Shown: positions 1 through 8,603, counted from the stretch's first letter. The stretch is 32,980 nucleotides of DNA from Cyanobacteria bacterium SW_9_44_58 (GCA_003021905.1 PXPI01000109.1:1-32980); one strand, 5' to 3'. Numbers and translations are program-made. Notes: generated by a model not told the origin, from the letters alone.

Positions 1-1
1 G

Positions 2-361
2 GGAATGTTTGTCAACTTCTTGGACTACAAACTTAAAGAAAAAGGTGGAGTCTTAGTTGAGATTGACAGATGGTTTCCCAGTTCAAAACTCTGCTCTCAC
101 TGTCATTATGAGTTGGAAAGTCTGACTTTGGATGTCAGAGAATGGAGTTGTCCGAAATGTGGCACTCGCCACGATCGTGATGAAAACGCAAGTGCCAACA
201 TTAGAGCAGAAGTAATCAGAATGCTTACCGTCTCTGGAACGGGGACGGCTGCGGTAGCCGGAGCGAAGGTGAGGAGAGATAGAAGTCCCAAACTTGACCT
301 TACGACCAAGTTTGGGACTTCTCCTGAGAGTACCGAAGCCCCGACTACAGCGTTAGCTTAG
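2..361 (+). CDS. tnpB: TnpB (IS200/IS605 family RNA-guided nuclease), C-terminal part
   Basis: The reading frame is open at the left window edge, so only the last ~119 residues are seen. They hold the TnpB zinc ribbon, with CSHC at about residues 30-33 (counting from the ATG at 5) and CPKC about 20 residues later. This is followed by HDRDENASANI, which carries the last RuvC catalytic aspartate. TnpB proteins are RNA-guided DNA nucleases that help IS200/IS605 elements persist. The tail after residue ~75 is low in conserved features because the DNA there also encodes the omega RNA hairpins. No tnpA is visible, and the upstream part lies outside the window. Confidence 0.93.
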   Translation, partial: GMFVNFLDYKLKEKGGVLVEIDRWFPSSKLCSHCHYELESLTLDVREWSCPKCGTRHDRDENASANIRAEVIRMLTVSGTGTAAVAGAKVRRDRSPKLDLTTKFGTSPESTEAPTTALA

Positions 362-376
362 TCGCGGGTAGTTCAC
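241..376 (+). ncRNA. Probable omega RNA (reRNA) 3' scaffold and IS right end
   Basis: A perfect 16-bp inverted repeat (281-296 with 307-322, 10-nt loop) lies inside the tnpB tail. It is followed by a second hairpin at the stop codon: CGACTA at 342-347 pairs with TAGTCG at 359-364, with inner AGC/GCT and a GTTA loop. The segment then runs CGGGTAGTTCAC to 376. In this family the guide RNA scaffold overlaps the 3' end of tnpB and runs to the element's right end, with the guide just beyond it. The hairpins are seen; their RNA role is inferred from the family. The 5' limit is a guess. Confidence 0.6.
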
Positions 377-405
377 TAAAGCATGTACCGCTAATTGAGT
401 CAAAT

Positions 406-433
406 ATTGAAAAATTGGGTGGAACAACCCAAT
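406..433 (-). terminator. Terminator of htpG
   Basis: On the minus strand ATTGGGT (427-433) pairs with ACCCAAT (414-420) across a 6-nt loop. A short T run follows on that strand (complement of the A run at 410-414). It lies about 70-95 bp beyond the htpG stop. The stem is 7 bp. Confidence 0.5.
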
Positions 434-454
434 CTCCCAATTCCAATGGGTAAA

Positions 455-484
455 AGTAGGGGCGAAAAGTTGTTCGCCCTTACT
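455..484. repeat. Intergenic palindromic repeat
   Basis: A 12-bp stem with one G-T wobble (455-466 with 473-484) and a 6-nt loop carries a GGGGCGAA/TTCGCCC core. Similar GTAGGGGCGAA...TTCGCCC palindromes are common between genes in cyanobacterial genomes. It sits between the IS end and htpG and could also form at the end of the htpG mRNA. Confidence 0.45.
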
Positions 485-502
485 AGAGGTGGAGATTATT
501 GT

Positions 503-2470
503 TTACTTGGTTAGGCGGGTTAGAACTTGGTTGGACCGTTCGATAAATTGCTGTATTCCCTCGGCATCAAAGGCTTTTTGGGCCATTAAAGCTAAGTCGT
601 AAACATGACGGCACATCATTTTCGCTAATTCACCGGAAGAGGATTCGCCGCCGCTTTGAATAATGCCTCCTTGATTCAATTTGACAATATTTTGAATCAG
701 CGGATGAGCGGTATTAACCACTAACACATGCTCTTCTGGGAACTGCATAGACTGTTGTTGCATCAATGCCGTCATTTCCTGCATGCGGCGCATGGCTTCC
801 GGCAATAAGACCATCGCTGGCGGCGCATTTTGGGGATCTTCCGATTTAATCGCTTGGGTTTTGACATTAACTTTGGCGTTATCGATCGCGCTTTCAAATA
901 ATTCTTTAATTAAATCGTTGCGGGTTTTATTGGTTTGGGGGTCAACAATTTCCCCCGATTGATCATTGTCAACGAGACTGTCATCAAGTTCCGCATCCAC
1001 CCGTGTAAATTGAAGGTTGGAGTACTCTTTTTCCAGGAAAGGAATGAAGTAATTGTTGTCAATAAAGGAGTCCATGTAGAGGACTTCAATGCCTTGACTT
1101 TTGTAGAGATCGACATACGTGCCTTGGGTGGAGGGATCGGTACAGTAGAAAACTCGGTTTTCGTGTTTCTCTTTGTTGCGTTCTAGGTAATCTTTAAGGG
1201 TGGTATAGTAATAGCCGTTATTGTCTGTCACTTTCTGGGTGGGAGTGGCTTCTTTCCAAGCATCGCCCTCCTCGCTTTGCACTTCCACTTGCGGCGTATT
1301 GTCGCCTAAATCAGCGGTAGTACGGAAAATGATTAAGTCTTCCACTTGTTTCTTGAACTTCTCATCGCGCAGGGCGCCATACTTCACAAACGTGCCTAAA
1401 TCTTCCCAGCTATTGATATAAGTTTTGGGGTCATCTTCATAAAGAGATTTGAGGCGATCGCCGATTTTTTTGGCAATATAATCCGAAATCCGGCGTACTG
1501 TTTTGTTTGCCGTTAAAGCGCTCCGCGAAACGTTGAGAGGAATATCGGGACTGTCAATTACCCCCCGCAAAGGCATTAGAAATTCCGGGATAATTTCTTC
1601 GCAATTGTCACTAACAAAAACTTGGTTGCAATAAAGTTTAATATGGCCCCGACTAACATCAACATCGGGTTTTAATTTGGGAAAATAGAGAATGCCATTT
1701 AGTAGAAAGGGATAATCGGTGTTGAGATGAACCCATAATAACGGTTCGTCTTGATAAGGATAAAGATAGCGATAAAAGTCTAGATAATCTTCGTCCGTTA
1801 AATCGCGAGGGGATTCTTTCCAAATTGCCCGTTGACGATTGATTTGTTCTCCTTCTAATTTGATGGGAACGGGCATGAAATCGCAGTAGGTTTTGACTAA
1901 TTGCCGCACGCGTTGTTGTTCTGCGTATTCTTTTTCTTCATCGAGAAGGGTAACGGTAACGGTGGTCCCTCGGGTTTGGCGATGGGATTCTTCTAAAGTG
2001 AATTCAGGGGAACCGTCGCAACTCCAATGAACCGGTGTTGCCCCTTCTTGATAGGATAAAGTATCGATTTCCACTTTTTCCGCAACCATGAAACAGGAAT
2101 AAAACCCAAGTCCAAAATGACCAATTAATTGATTGGCACTGTCTTGATATTTTTTGATAAAGTCTTCGGCACTGGAAAAAGCAACTTGGTTAATATATTT
2201 TTTAATTTCTTCTGCGGTCATCCCGGTTCCATTATCGGAAACCGAGATTTGCTTGTTCTCTTGGTCAAGATGAATATTGATTTCGGGTTCTCCTAAGTCT
2301 TCTTTTAATTCTCCCGAAAGGGATGCCATTTTAACTTTGCTAATGGCATCTACGGCGTTCGAAATCAGTTCCCGTAAGAAGATTTCATGATTGGTGTAGA
2401 GAGATTTTTTGATAATCGGGAAAATATTTTCACTATGAATTGTAATTTTTCCCTGTTCTAAAACAGTCAT
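503..2470 (-). CDS. htpG: Chaperone HtpG (bacterial Hsp90)
   Basis: A 655-residue cytosolic ATP-dependent chaperone of normal cyanobacterial length. The N-terminal GHKL ATPase domain is clear: FLRELISNAVDA at 31-42 with the catalytic Glu34 and Asn38, DNGTGM at 79-84, and GHFGLGFYS at 117-125. The middle and C-terminal dimerisation domains follow without interruption. In cyanobacteria HtpG helps heat, light and phycobilisome-linker protection. The start is ATG with GAGGA 5 nt upstream on the minus strand. It is transcribed alone; a hairpin at 414-433 probably ends the message. Confidence 0.97.
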   Translation of the reverse strand: MTVLEQGKITIHSENIFPIIKKSLYTNHEIFLRELISNAVDAISKVKMASLSGELKEDLGEPEINIHLDQENKQISVSDNGTGMTAEEIKKYINQVAFSSAEDFIKKYQDSANQLIGHFGLGFYSCFMVAEKVEIDTLSYQEGATPVHWSCDGSPEFTLEESHRQTRGTTVTVTLLDEEKEYAEQQRVRQLVKTYCDFMPVPIKLEGEQINRQRAIWKESPRDLTDEDYLDFYRYLYPYQDEPLLWVHLNTDYPFLLNGILYFPKLKPDVDVSRGHIKLYCNQVFVSDNCEEIIPEFLMPLRGVIDSPDIPLNVSRSALTANKTVRRISDYIAKKIGDRLKSLYEDDPKTYINSWEDLGTFVKYGALRDEKFKKQVEDLIIFRTTADLGDNTPQVEVQSEEGDAWKEATPTQKVTDNNGYYYTTLKDYLERNKEKHENRVFYCTDPSTQGTYVDLYKSQGIEVLYMDSFIDNNYFIPFLEKEYSNLQFTRVDAELDDSLVDNDQSGEIVDPQTNKTRNDLIKELFESAIDNAKVNVKTQAIKSEDPQNAPPAMVLLPEAMRRMQEMTALMQQQSMQFPEEHVLVVNTAHPLIQNIVKLNQGGIIQSGGESSSGELAKMMCRHVYDLALMAQKAFDAEGIQQFIERSNQVLTRLTK

Positions 2471-2568
2471 AGGCGTCCTCTTATTTTATCCGCGTCTTTT
2501 AAAAATTGTGCGCGATCGCGCTCTGATGCGAAATCCGAAATTTCCGTGCTTTTTCCATTCGGGTTTCC

Positions 2569-4206
2569 CTACTGGTAACTCATAGCGTCTGATAAATGTT
2601 TTTCCAAGGTGGCTTGGGGAAGCGACCCTTGCAGGTGCGACCAAGGTAAAACTTGGTTAGTGTCCCAGTCTTGATGGACATAAAACGCCAGCGGCGGCAG
2701 TTGTCCTTTCAATTCTTTGAAGGCGCGTTTATAACTGCCCACCGAGTCGCCATAATGGCGGGTTAGTTCCAGCAGCGGCGTTAAGCGTCTATCGCCTCGG
2801 GAAATGAGGGCTTGAATAACCGACCAATTGTAACTTTCCGGTCGAAAATCAATCCCGCGCGATCGCAGTTTTTTCTGTAGATAATTCAACCGTTTTTTCC
2901 CCGCTTTATTGACGCCAAACCACTGGAAGGGCGTATGCGCTTTTGGAACAAAGGTGGAACATCCCAAGGTTAATTTTAAGCGCGGCGCGGCTTTTTTAAC
3001 GGCCAACATCATGTCAACTGTGGCATCAATATCGCTTTCTTCTTCCCCAGGAACACCGACCATGCCATATAGTTTCAGACCTTTTAAGCCGCCGGCTTGG
3101 GCATTCACAGCCGCTTGAACAATTTCTTCATTATCCAATTTTTTATTAATAATTTGCCGGATTTTTTCCGACCCGCTTTCGACAGCAATAGTCAGCGATC
3201 GCGTATCCCGTTGCGATAAAATTTTGGCAAACTTTTCGGTAACAGTATTGGTGCGCACCGAGGCCACACTCAACCGCACATCCTCATATTCGGGACGGGC
3301 TAAATGATTGAGCAACTCATCAAATTCAGGATGCTGGGTAACCGAGGCCCCTAATAAACCAATGCGATTGGTGACGCTTAGTCCCGCTTCAATGGCAGGA
3401 ATGAGCGACCCTTCCAAACTGGCCTTGCGAAAGGGCAAGGTGAGATAACTGGCCAAACAGAAGCGGCACATTTCCGGGCAGCTGCGTACCACTTCCACCA
3501 TGAAAATATTTTCCCAAGCGGCATTTTCTGTCACCACGGTAGAAGCCGACAGGGTGTTCCCGCGATAGGTTTGTTTTTCCACTTGCGAGGGAATCGTGCT
3601 ATCCACGGGCGCAATATCGGCAATTGCCCCTTCGGGATCTTCATAGGCGACTTCATAGAAACTGGGAACATAAATGCCGGGAACTTGGGCGAGCGTTTTC
3701 AATTTCGCCGCGCGATCGCGCTCTCTCACCTCTTTTGCGGTTTCAATCAAATTGGGGAGCAAATTTTCCCCATCGCCCAATAAAATCACGTCAAAAAAGG
3801 CGGCAAAGGGTTCCGGATTAGCGGTTAAGACCGGGCCGCCCCCAAAAATCAAGGGATGTTCTTCCCCTCTTTGGTCGCTGTGAAGCGGAATATCAAACCG
3901 TTCTAAAAGACTGAGGATATTAATGTAATCCAATTCCCAAGAAACGGAAAAGCCAAAAAGTTCCGGATGGCGCGGCAATGACTCTTGGATATCGGTAAAA
4001 ACCCGACTCACTGCCACGTCTTCTCGTCCTGCCAACGTTGCCCAAATGACTTGGTACCCTAAACTGGTAATGCCAATGTTGTAGGTATTGGGAAATGCGA
4101 AAATAACGGGAACGGCATTAGGTTCGGGACAAGCCGGGGTAAATAAAAGACGTTCTTGAGAAAAAACACTCACAGCTAAGACCAGTATGATTGTTGCGAC
4201 AGCCAT
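2569..4206 (-). CDS. B12-binding/radical SAM domain protein
   Basis: The 545-residue protein has the radical SAM cluster motif CxxxCxxC at Cys243, Cys247 and Cys250 (SCPEMCRFC). An N-terminal region (about 20-180) includes FGGGPVLTANPEP and LLGDGE, typical of the B12-binding-like domain in TIGR03960-type proteins. A [4Fe-4S] cluster reducing SAM is expected; the substrate is not known. The ATG at 4206 gives an odd hydrophobic lead of 11 residues. A GTG at 4173 would start the protein just before SVFSQERLLF, where I think homologues begin, so the true start may be 4173. It is divergent from the hydrolase at 4374. Confidence 0.85.
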   Translation of the reverse strand: MAVATIILVLAVSVFSQERLLFTPACPEPNAVPVIFAFPNTYNIGITSLGYQVIWATLAGREDVAVSRVFTDIQESLPRHPELFGFSVSWELDYINILSLLERFDIPLHSDQRGEEHPLIFGGGPVLTANPEPFAAFFDVILLGDGENLLPNLIETAKEVRERDRAAKLKTLAQVPGIYVPSFYEVAYEDPEGAIADIAPVDSTIPSQVEKQTYRGNTLSASTVVTENAAWENIFMVEVVRSCPEMCRFCLASYLTLPFRKASLEGSLIPAIEAGLSVTNRIGLLGASVTQHPEFDELLNHLARPEYEDVRLSVASVRTNTVTEKFAKILSQRDTRSLTIAVESGSEKIRQIINKKLDNEEIVQAAVNAQAGGLKGLKLYGMVGVPGEEESDIDATVDMMLAVKKAAPRLKLTLGCSTFVPKAHTPFQWFGVNKAGKKRLNYLQKKLRSRGIDFRPESYNWSVIQALISRGDRRLTPLLELTRHYGDSVGSYKRAFKELKGQLPPLAFYVHQDWDTNQVLPWSHLQGSLPQATLEKHLSDAMSYQ

Positions 4207-4373
4207 TTTCGATCATAACGACTCTTTTCGGAACGCTTTTCTCTGGGAACAATTTCACTCGGGAATCATTCTTTGATGAATTAGAAGCCAATTCAACGAA
4301 AAACCGCCAAGGCCTCATTTTGGCAAGGCGTTTTGGTCTAGAATGAGGGAAATAGCGGGCAAGGGAGTTAGCA

Positions 4374-6164
4374 GTGAAGGGAATTCAAGGGCAAAGGGGT
4401 ATTGCAAAGGGCATTATTTCATCAATCATGGGCATTTTTTCAGCATTGGCAATGGGAAATGCCCAAGCGGCAGAACGAGTGAACCTTCGCATGGGACCGT
4501 TTCAACAAGAAATTCCTGTCCAAGCGTTGGCCCACTATGCCGAAACCGGAGACGTTCCTCCCTCCCTGGACTTACTCAAACCCTTGCTAACTCCAAAGGT
4601 ACAAGCACTATTAACCCGTCGCCTAGCCTTGGACGAAGAAGTGGTGAATCGCTTGATTAGGGGAAGCCTAGGAACGCGCGAACTGGAACCTTTGATGGAA
4701 CAACTGCAAACGGCTTTGCCGGAAGCGGATTCAGTGGCGTTGATGGCAGCCTTATATTTGGCATTTCAGGATGGGGATGGGTTGAGTGCGATTGATTTTA
4801 TCCAAGCGTATCCAGAAGAGACGTTAACTATCGATGCCACCGCCACGATGGCGCTGGGAGTCCAATTAAATTTATCTTACTTGCACAGTCAACTCTTAGC
4901 GCCGATTCTTGAACAAACCCTGAAACCGGAATTTCCGAACTCCTTTCGTCCTCCCTTTGATCCCACCGCCTCCGGCAATAATTCCTTTCAGGAACGAACG
5001 CTGATTTTTCGCGATCACCAGCGCGATCGCTCGATTATGGCCGATTTTTATCTCCCCAATACCAGCAGCGGCCCGTTAGTAGTCTTATCTCACGGCTATG
5101 CTTCCAATCGTCAGTTTCTGACGTATTTAGCCCGGCATTTAGCCTCTCATGGGTTAACTGTGGTCGCTTTAGAACATCCCGGCAGCAACCTGGAAATTCT
5201 ATCCGACACGGAATTTCCCCTCAATCCAGGCAAATTATTGTCCCCCCAAGAATTAGTCCATCGACCGCAAGATATTCGTTTCCTGTTAGATGAACTCAGC
5301 CAATTCAATAATAATTCGCAATTTTTCCAGCCATTGAATACTGAAAACGTTACGGTTATTGGCCATTCTCTGGGAGGCTATACTGCCTTAGCCCTAGCTG
5401 GCGGGGAATTAGATTTAAAAGCGGTGCGTCGGTTTTGCCGCCAAGTGAAACCGCTGGGACGATCCCCTGCTGATTGGCTGCAATGTGCCGCGGCGAAATT
5501 GTCCCATAGTACCCTCAGTTTACGCGATTCCAGAATTACCCGCGCGATCGCGCTTAACCCGATGACTAGCCAATTGTTTGGGGAAGATGGGTTAAAGCAG
5601 GTCAAAATTCCGACCCTGATCTTTAGCAGCAGCAAAGATGCCGTTACCCCGGCCCTAACCAATCAACTGCAACCGTTTACCGAACTTTCGGGAGAAAAAT
5701 ATCTCCTCGCCGCCATTGGGGCGACTCACTTGAGTGTCACTGATATTCGCAATGTCAACAGTCCCATGGGAAAAAACAGTTTAATTCCGGAACTAATGGG
5801 GCAAAAGGCGAAACCGGTTCGCGATTGGATTCGGGCGGCGACTTTAGCATTTATTAAACAGGAACCCCCCCAAGCGAGACAATATGAACCCTTTCTCACC
5901 CCCGAATATGCCCAATTGATTTCTACGCCTAAGTTGTCATTTCGTCTCACTCAAGAAATGCCCCGGCGATTAATGCCTTGGCTGCAAGGGATCAATTGGA
6001 GTCGAAAACAGTTATTAGCCAGAGAAAATCCAGGGCGCGATCGTTCCTCTCAAGCCCAGATTGAGTTCAATTTTCCCAACTTGTGGACTAAACCGGCGAC
6101 CCATCAATATTGCCAAGGCCAGTTGCAGGAGATTTTTACCGATCTTTCCCGTCGATTGGGATAG
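4374..6164 (+). CDS. Secreted alpha/beta hydrolase with DUF1400 domain
   Basis: A 596-residue protein with a GTG start, supported by AAGGGAG about 7 nt upstream. A signal peptide is likely (hydrophobic stretch around 14-31 ending in AQA). Residues ~33-160 resemble the cyanobacterial DUF1400 domain. An alpha/beta hydrolase domain follows: SHGYASNRQF, then the nucleophile elbow GHSLGGY with Ser332, then Asp422 (SSKDAVTP) and His452 (GATHLS) as likely catalytic partners. It probably acts as a lipase, esterase or dienelactone-hydrolase-like enzyme outside the cytoplasm; the substrate is unknown. cobI starts 36 bp downstream and may share its transcript. Confidence 0.88.
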   Translation: MKGIQGQRGIAKGIISSIMGIFSALAMGNAQAAERVNLRMGPFQQEIPVQALAHYAETGDVPPSLDLLKPLLTPKVQALLTRRLALDEEVVNRLIRGSLGTRELEPLMEQLQTALPEADSVALMAALYLAFQDGDGLSAIDFIQAYPEETLTIDATATMALGVQLNLSYLHSQLLAPILEQTLKPEFPNSFRPPFDPTASGNNSFQERTLIFRDHQRDRSIMADFYLPNTSSGPLVVLSHGYASNRQFLTYLARHLASHGLTVVALEHPGSNLEILSDTEFPLNPGKLLSPQELVHRPQDIRFLLDELSQFNNNSQFFQPLNTENVTVIGHSLGGYTALALAGGELDLKAVRRFCRQVKPLGRSPADWLQCAAAKLSHSTLSLRDSRITRAIALNPMTSQLFGEDGLKQVKIPTLIFSSSKDAVTPALTNQLQPFTELSGEKYLLAAIGATHLSVTDIRNVNSPMGKNSLIPELMGQKAKPVRDWIRAATLAFIKQEPPQARQYEPFLTPEYAQLISTPKLSFRLTQEMPRRLMPWLQGINWSRKQLLARENPGRDRSSQAQIEFNFPNLWTKPATHQYCQGQLQEIFTDLSRRLG

Positions 6165-6200
6165 ACTAGGTATGGTTGGGAATTAAGGTAGAAATGGCCC

Positions 6201-6929
6201 GTGGGTAAACTGTACGGCGTTAGCGTTGGCACCGGCGATCCGGAATTAATTACGGTTAAGGGATTGAAGTTGTTGCAGCAAGCAACGATTGTGGCATTTC
6301 CCGAGGGAATACAGGGAAAACCCGGCATTGCCGAAAGGATTATTCAGCCTTGGCTGCAATCCCATCAAATGTTATTGCCGCTGAAATTTCCCTATGTGCA
6401 GGATGATCAACAACTCACCCAAGCCTGGCAAGCGGCGGCGCAAACGGTTTTATCCTATTTGCAAAACGGCGAAGAAATTGCCTTTGCTTGTGAGGGAGAC
6501 ATTCGTTTTTACAGTACTTTTACTTATTTGGCACAAACCTTGCAAGAACTGGATTCCCATGTCGAAATAGAAACTGTGCCCGGGGTTTGTTCCCCCATGG
6601 CTGCCGCCTCGGAATTAGGCATTCCCCTGAGTGCGCGATCGCAACGTTTAATGATTTTACCCGCCCTTTATCATGTGGAAGAACTGGAAACGGCGTTACA
6701 GGCAGCAGAAGTAGTGGTGTTGATGAAATTTAGCGCTTTTTATTCTCAAGTGTGGGAATTATTGCAACAAAAAGGGTTATTGGACAGCGCTTGGATTGTG
6801 GAAAAAGCGACCATGCCTGACCAAGCGATTTATGAGAATCTGCGCGATCGCGATTCTCTCCAATTATCTTACTTTTCTATAATGATTGTGCAAACCGCCA
6901 CTTCCAACCAGCTTCGGGCTAACTGTTGA
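6201..6929 (+). CDS. cobI: Precorrin-2 C20-methyltransferase
   Basis: The 242-residue SAM-dependent methyltransferase adds the C20 methyl group in corrin-ring synthesis for cobalamin. The tetrapyrrole methylase signature is present: YGVSVGTGDPELITVKG near the N-terminus, then FACEGDIRFYSTF, and VPGVCSPMAAASELGIPL mid-protein. The start is GTG. The gene follows the hydrolase by 36 bp, so it may be co-transcribed. A cobaltochelatase (cbiX) and a B12-dependent ribonucleotide reductase elsewhere in the window fit a cell that makes and uses cobalamin. No cobalamin riboswitch is recognisable upstream. Confidence 0.93.
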   Translation: MGKLYGVSVGTGDPELITVKGLKLLQQATIVAFPEGIQGKPGIAERIIQPWLQSHQMLLPLKFPYVQDDQQLTQAWQAAAQTVLSYLQNGEEIAFACEGDIRFYSTFTYLAQTLQELDSHVEIETVPGVCSPMAAASELGIPLSARSQRLMILPALYHVEELETALQAAEVVVLMKFSAFYSQVWELLQQKGLLDSAWIVEKATMPDQAIYENLRDRDSLQLSYFSIMIVQTATSNQLRANC

Positions 6930-6977
6930 AAATAACTGGCAAAATGATTGTCGTTTACCCATGGGGAAAGGACAGAG

Positions 6978-7007
6978 TTCGGCGTTTTTTAGATTTGCCG
7001 AATTTTT
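6978..7007 (+). terminator. Terminator after cobI
   Basis: TTCGGC (6978-6983) pairs with GCCGAA (6997-7002) and is followed directly by TTTTT. It lies 49 bp beyond the cobI stop. The 13-nt loop is itself T-rich. The stem is short (6 bp). Confidence 0.5.
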
Positions 7008-7065
7008 GGCTATGAGGGGAATTTTGCCTTGTTGCCCCAGTGTAAAAAAAACATTAACCTTATAG

Positions 7066-7094
7066 TTGCAAATAATTATCTTTAAGGCTAAACT
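7066..7094 (+). promoter_or_regulatory. Candidate promoter of the small gene/FeoA-like pair
   Basis: TTGCAA (7066-7071) and TAAACT (7089-7094) are spaced by 17 bp, each matching 4 of 6 consensus positions. The spacer is AT-rich (AAATAATTATC), loosely like a Fur site, which would suit iron genes; that is only a guess. The 311-bp stretch 6930-7240 holds this, the cobI terminator and no convincing gene. Confidence 0.3.
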
Positions 7095-7240
7095 AGCAAC
7101 TAGCAATCTTCCTCATTTTTCAAAGAAATTGCACGACATCTTAAGATGCTTGTTTGCAATCGCTCTAAGCAGGTTGCGCAGTTGAGGAAAGAACGCTCTT
7201 TTTCGATTTAATTGCAAGCAGTTCTTCTTTATTGACAGCT

Positions 7241-7504
7241 ATGACTCCTAACATTTCTAAAGAATCAACCATCAAAACCCAAATCAACGTCCAGCAGCTG
7301 GAACGCTGGCAAGTTTATCAACGCTTGCTGGAATTGCAAGTTCCCTGTCAATGTCGCTGCCATCAGCCTTTGGAAGTGGAGTTAGCGACACCGCTAAAGC
7401 TGTGGCAATTTTGGAGTGTGGTCCAGCGCGTTTCTGCTTCCCGTAAAACCCTCAGCGCTTATCTTGATCATTGCTGGCAGCTTCCTGAGTATAAAAAACC
7501 TTAA
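7241..7504 (+). CDS. Small conserved-looking protein of unknown function
   Basis: An 87-residue protein from the ATG at 7241; a TTG at 7232 would add three residues. I do not recognise a named family. It is soluble, with a short polar N-terminus, an amphipathic stretch (QLERWQVYQRLLEL), three cysteines in CQCRC at about 36-40, and a Trp-rich end. It looks like a small cyanobacterial lineage protein. The FeoA-like gene follows 24 bp later on the same strand, so the two probably form one transcript, and an iron-related role is possible by context only. Confidence 0.7.
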   Translation: MTPNISKESTIKTQINVQQLERWQVYQRLLELQVPCQCRCHQPLEVELATPLKLWQFWSVVQRVSASRKTLSAYLDHCWQLPEYKKP

Positions 7505-7528
7505 TGAAATGATAGGCAATTGATAGCA

Positions 7529-7891
7529 ATGGATTTAAACTTTTTTCAACCATCGCAAAGCAATGGCAAAAATCATAACAGTCAACCTCATCAGCAAGAA
7601 AAATCTTGGCATTTTACTTACTTAGGCGGTAATTGCAAGGACAGTATTCAATCGCCTCCTGCTAATCGTTTCTCGCTAATAGAAACCAAAAAAGGCAGTT
7701 GGGTACAAATTGTTGCCCTTCCCCGTAATTGTGATTTTCCGATTGTCGGGGTAGCTGTGGGAACGTATATGTTGGTTTTGGGAACCACCGATCGAGGGAG
7801 CATTCGATTGCAAGTAATTGGCAAACAAGTAACCCTTTCTCGCGCGATCGCGCAACAAGTTTATGTGCGACCTCTTTATTTTTCGAATTAA
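7529..7891 (+). CDS. FeoA-like (SH3-fold) domain protein
   Basis: A 120-residue protein from ATG 7529 (a TTG at 7520 is possible). The first ~45 residues are polar and probably disordered. Residues ~48-118 read like a FeoA domain: KKGSWVQIVALP, then GVAVGTYMLVLG, then SIRLQVIGKQVTLSRAIAQQVYV, the last part matching the FeoA pattern of a strand, then a x-L-x-R-x-x-A helix, then I-x-V. FeoA domains modulate the FeoB ferrous iron transporter or occur in metal regulators. No feoB lies in the window. dpsA, an iron-storage gene, follows 157 bp downstream. The assignment rests on pattern, not a search. Confidence 0.6.
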   Translation: MDLNFFQPSQSNGKNHNSQPHQQEKSWHFTYLGGNCKDSIQSPPANRFSLIETKKGSWVQIVALPRNCDFPIVGVAVGTYMLVLGTTDRGSIRLQVIGKQVTLSRAIAQQVYVRPLYFSN

Positions 7892-7978
7892 AAAATGAAT
7901 TCATTTTACTAGCATTTTGTTAATAAAAAATATTTTAATTAGTAATTAATTGCAATAATAAAAGCGATGACTTCTTAA

Positions 7979-8008
7979 TTGTCAATAACTAAAAATTTTT
8001 GCTAGTAT
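7979..8008 (+). promoter_or_regulatory. Promoter of dpsA
   Basis: TTGTCA (7979-7984, 5 of 6 to the -35 consensus) and TAGTAT (8003-8008) are spaced by 18 bp. TGC just before the -10 box makes it an extended -10. The expected start is near 8014-8015, which begins the inverted repeat at 8012-8037. Confidence 0.5.
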
Positions 8009-8011
8009 TAA

Positions 8012-8037
8012 CTCAATAGACTAAAAGCACTATTGAG
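8012..8037 (+). promoter_or_regulatory. Inverted repeat in the dpsA leader
   Basis: CTCAATAG (8012-8019) and CTATTGAG (8030-8037) form a perfect 8-bp inverted repeat with a 10-nt loop. It lies between the -10 box and the ATG at 8049. Its right arm includes most of GAGG (8035-8038), the only Shine-Dalgarno-like sequence. It could be an operator, or an RNA hairpin that hides the ribosome site. Confidence 0.5.
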
Positions 8038-8048
8038 GTTAAATTATT

Positions 8049-8603
8049 ATGGCCACTCCGCAAGGATTACTCCAATCTCTGGGTGAAGTAAAAGATAATC
8101 CGGTTTTATTAGAAAAAAACGTTACAGAACCGATTTGTGAAGGCTTAAACATCGCTGTTGCGAGTTTTCAAGCCCTTTATTTACAGTATCAAAAGCATCA
8201 TTTTGTTGTGGAAGGCTCAGAATTTTATTCGGTCCACCAGTTCTTCCAAGAATCCTATGGGGAAGCCAAAGATCATGCTCATGATTTAGCAGAACGCTTA
8301 AACGGACTTGGCGGCGTTCCTGTGGCCAGTTTCGGCAAATTAGCGGAACTATGTCAGTTTGAACCGGAAGAAGACGGCATGTATGACATGCGGACCATGA
8401 TCGAGCATGATTTGCAAGCAGAACAAGCATTAATTCAACTATTGCGCCAACAAGCAGCACAAGCCGAAAGCCTCGGCGATCGCGCAACCCGCTACTTATA
8501 CGAGCAAATTTTACTGAAAACAGAAGAAAGAGCCTATCATCTAGATCACTTTCTGGCTCACGACAGCCTTACTGCTACTTTTGTCGGTAACGGCAGCAAC
8601 TAG
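8049..8603 (+). CDS. dpsA: DpsA, ferritin-like iron-storage and DNA-protection protein
   Basis: A 184-residue Dps-family protein that stores iron in a 12-subunit shell and protects DNA against oxidants. The ferroxidase region is [17 protein letters not shown], with His51 and His63, followed by His78 and Glu82 (HAHDLAERL). His78 stands where most Dps proteins have Asp. The same three-histidine centre is known from Thermosynechococcus elongatus DpsA, where it binds zinc and uses oxygen well. It sits behind its own promoter and a leader hairpin, next to the FeoA-like gene, and ends at a hairpin terminator. Confidence 0.93.
   Translation: MATPQGLLQSLGEVKDNPVLLEKNVTEPICEGLNIAVASFQALYLQYQKHHFVVEGSEFYSVHQFFQESYGEAKDHAHDLAERLNGLGGVPVASFGKLAELCQFEPEEDGMYDMRTMIEHDLQAEQALIQLLRQQAAQAESLGDRATRYLYEQILLKTEERAYHLDHFLAHDSLTATFVGNGSN

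Noticed and set aside
1454-1461. GCGATCGC octamers as part of a mobile or regulatory element
   Set aside because: This is the HIP1 motif, spread over many genes in cyanobacterial genomes; about twenty copies lie across this window.
6944-7015. A 23-codon frame after cobI
   Set aside because: It overlaps the terminator-like hairpin and has no ribosome site.
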